From Porticoccaceae bacterium (GTDB taxonomy: Bacteria; Pseudomonadota; Gammaproteobacteria; Pseudomonadales; Porticoccaceae), in the NCBI GenBank assembly GCA_023255165.1, contig JALRJD010000132.1, positions 1 to 10,872 of the forward strand: DNA of 10,872 bases, in the 5' to 3' direction. Of this stretch, positions 1 to 5,363 are shown in pieces. The number at the start of each line of letters is the position of its first letter. Positions within the stretch are counted from its first letter, which is position 1. Position numbers and translations under genes: made by a program. The notes beneath the pieces are model-generated. The model did not search any database. It saw only the letters and a program-made list of their open reading frames with translations, and was not told the DNA's origin.

Positions 1-156
1 GTCGACGTGCGCGTCGTCGTCGTCGTCGTCGTCGTCGACGTCGACCGCGTCGTCGTCGACCGCGTCGCGCGAGTTGCACCGCGAACACCGCGCGCGCGTC
101 GCATCGTCATCGCCGGCGTCGCCGTCGTCGTCGTCGGCATCGTCGTCGTCGTCGTC
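1..156. repeat. GTC/GAC trinucleotide low-complexity tract
   Basis: Runs of GTC on the plus strand (GAC on the minus) dominate, with uninterrupted stretches at 13-36 and 142-156 and shorter runs at 49-57 and 124-135. A GC-rich, non-periodic island lies between them at about 67-105. In the uxaB frame the tract encodes 52 residues, of which 28 are Asp, and the rest are mainly Ala, Val, Gly and Arg. A GTC/GAC repeat contains no stop in any frame, so the open frame here says nothing about whether it is coding. The tract begins where the recognisable uxaB sequence ends and reaches the window edge. It may be a contig-end or assembly artefact, or a true triplet expansion; the sequence alone cannot decide. 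Confidence 0.8.
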
Positions 157-1089
157 GAGCACCAGAGGTATCTGCAACAGCGCTGCGATCGGTGCAACCG
201 CGGTGTGGCCGCCGTTGAGGATTTTCACCTTGCGCTCACGGTAGGGCTGCAAGTCTTCGGTCAGCACAATATTGTGTTCGGCCAGTCCCGCCAGCCACTG
301 TTCGAGAACCGGGCGACTGCGGGCGTTGCATTCGATCGCCAGCAGATAATAGGTCTCGCATTCAATCAGCTCATTGTCGATATAGTCCGGCTTAGACTGC
401 AGCGACGCCGGCTTGCCTGGCACTATTCTGTCAACCAGGGTATTCAGAAACAGGCAGTGATCATCGACCCAGGCGGCAAACGCGGGTGGCAGCTGCCAGC
501 TGTCGGCGTAGCGCTGAACCAGCTGCTGCAGCTGGCTGCCGTTGTCGGCAATCAGTTCACAGCAGAGAATATTTAAACCGCGCTCGGCGGCGCCATCAAA
601 GTGCTGCCAGCGGCGATACAAAAACTGGGTTAACTTGCCGGGAAAGCTCTGCGCCAGCACGCTGCTGTCGATGTCGCGCTGGTCGTAGACAATGCCTGCC
701 TCGGTGCTGTTTGAGACCAGCCACTGCAGCTCGGGCAGATAGCTGAGTCGATTAAAGCCCTGTTCATCCTGATAGGGACTCAGCGCCACAACCTGCGACT
801 GAATAATTCTGAAATCATTGACCACCGCGCCGTCGCGCAAGCCGCTGACATTGAGGGTAAAAAGACCATCCTGGGCATTGATCTGGTCGATTTGCTGTTC
901 GTTTCCGGCACGCAATTTCACCGCGGCAATGCCCATTGGCTCGGCGCCCGGACGCTGATTTAGATCATCGAAAATCGCGTTGATAAAGCCTTTCAGGAAT
1001 GCGCCGGTACCAAACTGTACCACTTTGATTGGCGCGCGCTCGGGGTTGCCAATCAAGGCATTGTTTAATAACGCCAACTCACTCGCCAT
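1..1089 (-). CDS. uxaB: Tagaturonate reductase (altronate oxidoreductase), partial, C-terminus disrupted or missing
   Basis: This enzyme reduces D-tagaturonate to D-altronate with NADH in the cytoplasm, the second step of galacturonate catabolism. The 363 visible codons show the family's N-terminal nucleotide-binding motif VVQFGTGAFLKGF (residues 23-35). They also show CELI, the TLVDRIVPGKP segment, and ERKVKILNGGHTA, which contains the polyol/uronate long-chain dehydrogenase signature K-x4-N-x2-H (K287, N292, H295). The match to UxaB runs to about residue 311. From 312 on the frame is the Asp-rich triplet tract. Family members are roughly 480 residues, so about 170 residues of the helical C-terminal domain are absent from view. 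The ATG at 1089 is preceded by AGGGAAA, a good ribosome-binding site. The start overlaps the end of kduD by 11 nt, which implies co-transcription and probable translational coupling. Mannonate/fructuronate reductase (UxuB) is a sister family, but UxaA in the same locus favours UxaB. Confidence 0.86.
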   Translation of the reverse strand, partial: MASELALLNNALIGNPERAPIKVVQFGTGAFLKGFINAIFDDLNQRPGAEPMGIAAVKLRAGNEQQIDQINAQDGLFTLNVSGLRDGAVVNDFRIIQSQVVALSPYQDEQGFNRLSYLPELQWLVSNSTEAGIVYDQRDIDSSVLAQSFPGKLTQFLYRRWQHFDGAAERGLNILCCELIADNGSQLQQLVQRYADSWQLPPAFAAWVDDHCLFLNTLVDRIVPGKPASLQSKPDYIDNELIECETYYLLAIECNARSRPVLEQWLAGLAEHNIVLTEDLQPYRERKVKILNGGHTAVAPIAALLQIPLVLDDDDDDADDDDGDAGDDDATRARCSRCNSRDAVDDDAVDVDDDDDDDDAHVD

Positions 1090-1870
1090 GGGGTTTCCCT
1101 ATGGTCGCCAGCAGGCCACCGTCAACATAGAGAATCTGGCCATTGACAAAATTACTCGCCGCGCCAGCCAGGTATATTGCCGCGCCCTGCAGATCCTCTG
1201 CATCACCCCAGCGCCCGGCCGGTGTGCGATCGATAATAAACTGGTTAAATGGATTGCCATCCACACGCACCGCCTCGGTCTGCGCGGTAGCGAAATAACC
1301 GGGGCCGATGCCATTGACCTGAATATTGTGTTTGGCCCATTCGGTGGCCATATTGCGGGTTAACATTTTCAACCCGCCCTTGGCTGCGGCGTAGGCGCCA
1401 ACAGAATTGCGCCCCAGCTCACTCATCATCGAACAGATATTGATTACCTTGCCGCCACCGCGCTGAATCATGCGCTGCACCACCGGCTTGCTCATCACAA
1501 AAACACCAGTGAGATCGGTTTCAATCACCTGCTGCCACTCCGTCAGTTTCATCTCGAGCAGTGGAATGCGCTTGATCAGGCCGGCATTGTTTACCAGCAC
1601 CCCAATCGGCCCAACTTCAGCCTCAATACGCGCAACTGCGGCCTCAACCTGCTCTTCATCGGTGACACTAAACAGATAGCCGTGGGCGCTGTAACCTTTG
1701 GCAGTTAAACTCTGCACCGCCGCATCCAGCTTGTCCTGGGAGCTGTGGCCATTGAGCACGATGGTTGCACCGGCGCTGGCAAGTCCTTCGGCCATGGCCA
1801 GGCCAAGCCCATGGGTGGCGCCGGTCAGCAGCGCTACTTTGCCGTGTAGATCAAATAAAGGGTGGTTCAC
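1079..1870 (-). CDS. kduD: 2-dehydro-3-deoxy-D-gluconate 5-dehydrogenase (SDR family)
   Basis: KduD reduces 2,5-diketo-3-deoxygluconate, the product of KduI, to KDG with NAD(P)H in the cytoplasm. The 263-residue protein is a classical short-chain dehydrogenase of normal length. It shows the Rossmann motif TGATHGLG (16-23), NNAG (94-97), and the catalytic Ser147, Tyr160 and Lys164 in the pattern NICSMMSELG...YAAAK. The C-terminus carries the usual NGQILYVDGG. The start is GTG at 1870: the kduI stop TAG and this GTG share one G, and GGGAG lies 10 nt upstream inside kduI. The arrangement indicates translational coupling to kduI. The exact SDR substrate is assigned mainly from the adjoining kduI and from resemblance to KduD; gluconate 5-dehydrogenase-like SDRs are close relatives. 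Confidence 0.92.
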   Translation of the reverse strand: MNHPLFDLHGKVALLTGATHGLGLAMAEGLASAGATIVLNGHSSQDKLDAAVQSLTAKGYSAHGYLFSVTDEEQVEAAVARIEAEVGPIGVLVNNAGLIKRIPLLEMKLTEWQQVIETDLTGVFVMSKPVVQRMIQRGGGKVINICSMMSELGRNSVGAYAAAKGGLKMLTRNMATEWAKHNIQVNGIGPGYFATAQTEAVRVDGNPFNQFIIDRTPAGRWGDAEDLQGAAIYLAGAASNFVNGQILYVDGGLLATIGKPHGE

Positions 1871-2712
1871 TACTTCAATTCTCCCGGCTGAAATTTGTCC
1901 ATATCGTCGTAATCGAGGTTTTCGCCAGCCATGCCCCAGATAAAGATATAACTGGCAGTGGCGGTACCACAGTGCATCGACCAGGGCGGTGAAACCACAG
2001 CCTGCTCATTGCCCAACCACAGGTGACGGGTTTCGTTTGGTGGCCCCATAAAGTGGCACACGGCCTGATCTTGCGGCACCTGAAAATAGAAATAAGCTTC
2101 CATACGACGGTCGTGAATATGACAGGGCATGGTGTTCCAGACACTGCCTTCAAGCAGCTCGGTCATACCCATCTGCAACTGACAGGTCTCAACCACCGAA
2201 TTGACCAGCAGTTTGCGGATCACTCGTTTGTTGCTGGTTTCAACCGCACCCAGCCGTACCTCATCGGCCTGATCCAGACCCACCTTAACGGTTGGCAGCG
2301 CCTTGTGAGCGGGCGCCGAGTTAAGGTAAAACTTGGCCGGGTTGGCGCTATCAACGCTCTCAAAAATCACCTCGGCATTACCGGCGCCGACATACAGCGC
2401 TTCCTTGTTAGCCAGATCATAGGCCACGCCCTGAACATTGACGCGCCCTGCTCCGCCCACATTGATCACGCCCAACTCGCGTCGCGCCAGCAGATAATCC
2501 GCCTTGACCGCGTCGATAGTGTCGAGTTTGAGCGGGCCATTGACCGGCAGCGCGCCACCGACAATAAAGCGCTCGTAATGGGTGTAGGTCAGTTGTACCT
2601 TGTCGGCTACAAACAGGTTATCGACCAGAAAGTGATCTCGCAGAGTTTGGGTGTCCATGCCTTTGTAATGGTCTTCATGGACGGCGAATCGAACGCTGTA
2701 ATCTGTACTCAT
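1870..2712 (-). CDS. kduI: 5-dehydro-4-deoxy-D-glucuronate isomerase
   Basis: KduI isomerises 5-keto-4-deoxyuronate, which forms spontaneously from the unsaturated uronic acid released from pectin oligosaccharides, to 2,5-diketo-3-deoxygluconate. It is a cytoplasmic zinc enzyme of the cupin type. The 280-residue protein is full length. It contains the metal site NTMPCHIHDRRMEAYFYF, giving His198, His200 and Glu205, with the fourth ligand His247 in SPPWSMHC. These four fall two residues beyond the E. coli ligands as I recall them. The C-terminal FIWGMAGENLDYDDMD is also characteristic of KduI. The ATG at 2712 follows the hydrolase stop by 20 bp with an AGAGAT-type ribosome-binding site. The gene overlaps kduD by 1 nt. 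Nothing looks broken. Confidence 0.96.
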   Translation of the reverse strand: MSTDYSVRFAVHEDHYKGMDTQTLRDHFLVDNLFVADKVQLTYTHYERFIVGGALPVNGPLKLDTIDAVKADYLLARRELGVINVGGAGRVNVQGVAYDLANKEALYVGAGNAEVIFESVDSANPAKFYLNSAPAHKALPTVKVGLDQADEVRLGAVETSNKRVIRKLLVNSVVETCQLQMGMTELLEGSVWNTMPCHIHDRRMEAYFYFQVPQDQAVCHFMGPPNETRHLWLGNEQAVVSPPWSMHCGTATASYIFIWGMAGENLDYDDMDKFQPGELK

Positions 2713-2732
2713 AGGAATGATCTCTTTTTTTA

Positions 2733-5252
2733 TTATTGCTGCAATTGGGAAATGTAGCGGCCTAACATGATAAACGGACCCAGCACTTTAGGGTCGTTGG
2801 CAACCACCGGCTCGCTCATATAGTAATGATAAGAGCCGTCGCGACCAAACCCTAATCCGCCCACTTCAACCGCCTGGGTCAGGTGCACCTCGCCGTCGGC
2901 ATCGACCAGAACAAATTGGTCCAACAGTGCTTGATAAGCATCCAGAGCCGGCGCTTTAAAGCGTTCGGGCAAGACTCCGTCGGCGACACCTTTGGCCAGG
3001 AAATAGGTAAACATGGCGCTGGCAGAGGATTCTTTATAGTTACCCAGCGCATCCGGGCGATCGACGATCTGATACCAGACGCCCTGACGCTGATACCTGA
3101 GTAGCGTATCGGCCAGCTCTACCGCCATATCAGTCAACAGCTGGCGCTGCTCGCTGTTTTCCTCCGGAATCCACTGCAAGGTATCGACAATGGCCATGGC
3201 CAGCCAGCCCATACCGCGGGCCCAAAAATAATGTGACAACCCGGTCTCGGGATCGGCCCAGCTCTGCACGCGGCTCTCGTCCCAGGCGTGCCAGTAGAGA
3301 CCGGTCTGCGGGTCGAGCAGCTCCTCGCGCACCACAGCAAATTCATGCACCGCCGCGTCCAGCGCACGACCCTGTTCAAAGCTCACACTGTATTCGGCGA
3401 GAAAAGGCATCCCCATATAGACGCCGTCCAGCCACAGCTGAAAGGGGTAACGTTTTTTGTGCCAATAGGCGCCGCTGTTCTGGCGCGGATGGTCAACCAA
3501 CTGATCGCGCAATATGGCCGCCGCATCGCGATAGGCCTGATCACCGCTGTCGCGATAGAGCTGCAGCAACATCTTGCCGGAGTTGATTGAATCAATATTA
3601 AACACCTCGCGGCGATAACTATTGATCGAGTGATCCTCAGCGATATAGCTGTCGATAATGCCCTGCGCCCAGTCCTGCAGCGCCGTGTCGCCGGTAAGCT
3701 GGCCCTGCTGGTAGACGCCCTGGGTCAACAGGCCCATTGTGTATTCCCAATTTGCAAGACGCCCGCGCATGCTATCAAAACTGCCATAGGCCAGTTCGTT
3801 GCCATGGCGTGTGATCTCGCTGCGCGCCGCCAGTGTCGACCACTGCACGGCATCGCTGCCAAGTTTGGCTTTCAGGCTTTGCGTTTGCTGATTCGTCAGC
3901 ACCAGGCGCGGCTGCAGAGTCAGCTTCTCGGCCTCTTTTTTCAGGTACTCGGTAACATACTGTTTGTCCAATCCGGCGCCCTTTTGCAGTGCATCCTCAG
4001 CACCCCAAATGGCACCAAAGTAATAGCGCAGATGGCCGTCACGGGCGGTTAGCTGCTGAACAAAGTTATGCTCGTCTTGGGTCTGGTCTTTTAGGTCACC
4101 TTTGCGAAACAGCACAAAGTTGGCCAACGGCTCGCCATTCATCGCTTGGGGCCCAAACGTGTAGGCGTAACTCCAGGCCTTGCCGGTGATGTCGAGATCG
4201 CCGGTCACCCACTCCGCCGCACTGTGTTTGGGCAGGGTGACCGCAAATGCGCCTATATCAATTGAGCTGTTTAAATCGACGCGCACCAGGCGGCTGCCCG
4301 CGTGCATCGACAGCTGGGCGGTCAGATCACCGAGTTCACGGCCTTGATAGCTCCAGCCTTGATAATTCACTTTAAATGCCGAATACAGCGGCCCGCTGGC
4401 AACAATATCCACACTGCGCTGCTCAACCTCGGAGAGGCGCTGCACGGCGCTGCCGTCCCACCAGCCAAAGCCCCCTATTCCGGCGGAGCTGCCAACCTTG
4501 AGCACGTCCATGCCCCAGTCGCTCATTTCGTGATAGCTGTCATAACCATCCTGACCAACCTGATGCAGCACCAGTTCGGCGGCGGTTTTGGCAAACACAT
4601 CAATGCCATTGCGCCAATCGATATAGAGTCGATAACCGACCTGTTCAGACTCAATGCCGGGACCTTCATAGCGCACATATTCGGCGTGATCGGTGTAGTT
4701 TTCGGGCAGCGTCAGGGTTGAAACATTTTCAAAGTGGCCACCGCGGTAGTGACTGCCTTCCCAGGCGCCACCGGTTTTACGCGAGATTTCAGCCGCGGTG
4801 CGAACGGCCAGCGGCGGATTTGCAGTGCCGTCGGGATTATTGGAAACCGTCATCAACTGCTCTTCGGCCGCCGCCAAATCGGTAATCAACAGCAGCGAGT
4901 CGAGGGTGCCGTCACCATCGTCGTCGACCCACTGGTGGGCAATTGGCGCGCCGCCAGCCGATTGATTGGCGCGAGTAATCTGGTAATGGGTATTAATATT
5001 GGCAATTCCCAACAGAGAAGCGGGAATGGTGATCGCCTGATCGTGGCGCGGGTAATCGGAGGGATTGGCAATCTGGATCTGTGCAATCTGCCCGGCAGTC
5101 AGCTGCGTTTCTTTATTGTTTTGCTCGGTGCTATCGCAGCCAGATAAGAACGCTGTCGCGGCAACCATTGAGATCAGGCTTGCGGCCTTTACCACTTTCA
5201 TGATGGCCGCTCTGGCATTAGCCGTGCACTGAAAAATTGCTGTAGAAACCAT
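2733..5252 (-). CDS. DUF4861-GH105 fusion lipoprotein, unsaturated rhamnogalacturonyl/galacturonyl hydrolase
   Basis: This 839-residue protein is likely to hydrate and release the 4,5-unsaturated galacturonate at the non-reducing end of pectin oligosaccharides, feeding KduI. A lipoprotein signal ends in lipobox LSGC (Cys39), with Asp40 after it. Residues about 55-455 match DUF4861 as I recall it: GYRLYIDWRNGIDVF, YHEMSDWGMDVLKVG, and a DDDGDG calcium-loop-like stretch at 110-115. Residues about 495-838 are a GH105 (YteR/RhiN-like) alpha/alpha barrel with LWLDGVYMGMPFLAEY, WARGMGWLAMAIVD, GNYKESSASAMFTYFLAKG and a C-terminal YYMSEPVVANDPKVLGPF. Asp609 in LWLDG is the probable catalytic acid, by analogy with Asp143 of YteR. 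Two starts are possible. ATG 5252 has GGGGAT 5 nt upstream but gives an unusually long signal n-region. ATG 5201 gives a textbook 21-residue lipoprotein leader but only a weak ribosome-binding site. It heads the tightly spaced run hydrolase-kduI-kduD-uxaB. The family is sure; the exact linkage (rhamnogalacturonan or homogalacturonan) is not. Confidence 0.9.
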   Translation of the reverse strand: MVSTAIFQCTANARAAIMKVVKAASLISMVAATAFLSGCDSTEQNNKETQLTAGQIAQIQIANPSDYPRHDQAITIPASLLGIANINTHYQITRANQSAGGAPIAHQWVDDDGDGTLDSLLLITDLAAAEEQLMTVSNNPDGTANPPLAVRTAAEISRKTGGAWEGSHYRGGHFENVSTLTLPENYTDHAEYVRYEGPGIESEQVGYRLYIDWRNGIDVFAKTAAELVLHQVGQDGYDSYHEMSDWGMDVLKVGSSAGIGGFGWWDGSAVQRLSEVEQRSVDIVASGPLYSAFKVNYQGWSYQGRELGDLTAQLSMHAGSRLVRVDLNSSIDIGAFAVTLPKHSAAEWVTGDLDITGKAWSYAYTFGPQAMNGEPLANFVLFRKGDLKDQTQDEHNFVQQLTARDGHLRYYFGAIWGAEDALQKGAGLDKQYVTEYLKKEAEKLTLQPRLVLTNQQTQSLKAKLGSDAVQWSTLAARSEITRHGNELAYGSFDSMRGRLANWEYTMGLLTQGVYQQGQLTGDTALQDWAQGIIDSYIAEDHSINSYRREVFNIDSINSGKMLLQLYRDSGDQAYRDAAAILRDQLVDHPRQNSGAYWHKKRYPFQLWLDGVYMGMPFLAEYSVSFEQGRALDAAVHEFAVVREELLDPQTGLYWHAWDESRVQSWADPETGLSHYFWARGMGWLAMAIVDTLQWIPEENSEQRQLLTDMAVELADTLLRYQRQGVWYQIVDRPDALGNYKESSASAMFTYFLAKGVADGVLPERFKAPALDAYQALLDQFVLVDADGEVHLTQAVEVGGLGFGRDGSYHYYMSEPVVANDPKVLGPFIMLGRYISQLQQ

Positions 5253-5257
5253 ATTAC

Positions 5258-5263
5258 ATCCCC
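5258..5263 (-). promoter_or_regulatory. Ribosome-binding site favouring the upstream hydrolase start
   Basis: The minus strand reads GGGGAT, 5 nt before the ATG at 5252. The same hexamer sits 6 nt before the TonB-dependent receptor ATG (8079-8084). This shared motif is the main argument for the longer start of the DUF4861-GH105 gene. The lipoprotein leader, in contrast, points to the internal ATG at 5201. Confidence 0.5.
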
Positions 5264-5287
5264 AATTTCTGATAAAAAAAACGCGGA

Positions 5288-5327
5288 TTTAAAAAAGGCA
5301 TGAGCACCGAAGTACTCATGCCGTTTT
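5288..5327 (-). terminator. Rho-independent terminator with UUCG-loop after the TonB-dependent receptor gene
   Basis: Read on the minus strand, an 8-bp stem GGCATGAG/CTCATGCC (5315-5322 with 5297-5304) continues through one mismatch and two more pairs to a C(UUCG)G tetraloop. Six Ts follow directly (complement of 5291-5296). The element lies about 40 bp past the receptor stop and about 35 bp before the hydrolase start. A five-base A run on the other side (complement of 5324-5328) means the hairpin could also stop plus-strand transcripts. A second weak inverted repeat, GCTCA/TGAGC, lies at 5332-5349. The 110-bp gap holds no recognisable promoter for the downstream genes. Confidence 0.88.
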
Positions 5328-5363
5328 TAGAGCTCAAAGCTTTCTGAGCATCAGGGGGAAAGT

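Noticed and set aside
1..156. CRISPR array or other spaced direct repeats
   Set aside because: The repeat unit is only three bases, with no constant-length repeats or unique spacers.
7..576. Plus-strand open frame beginning with a poly-valine run
   Set aside because: It is antisense to uxaB, and its first part is the translated triplet repeat. It has no ribosome-binding site or family resemblance.
2023..2757. Plus-strand open frame of 244 codons opposite kduI
   Set aside because: The minus strand encodes a full-length KduI with all metal ligands; the antisense frame shows no recognisable domain.
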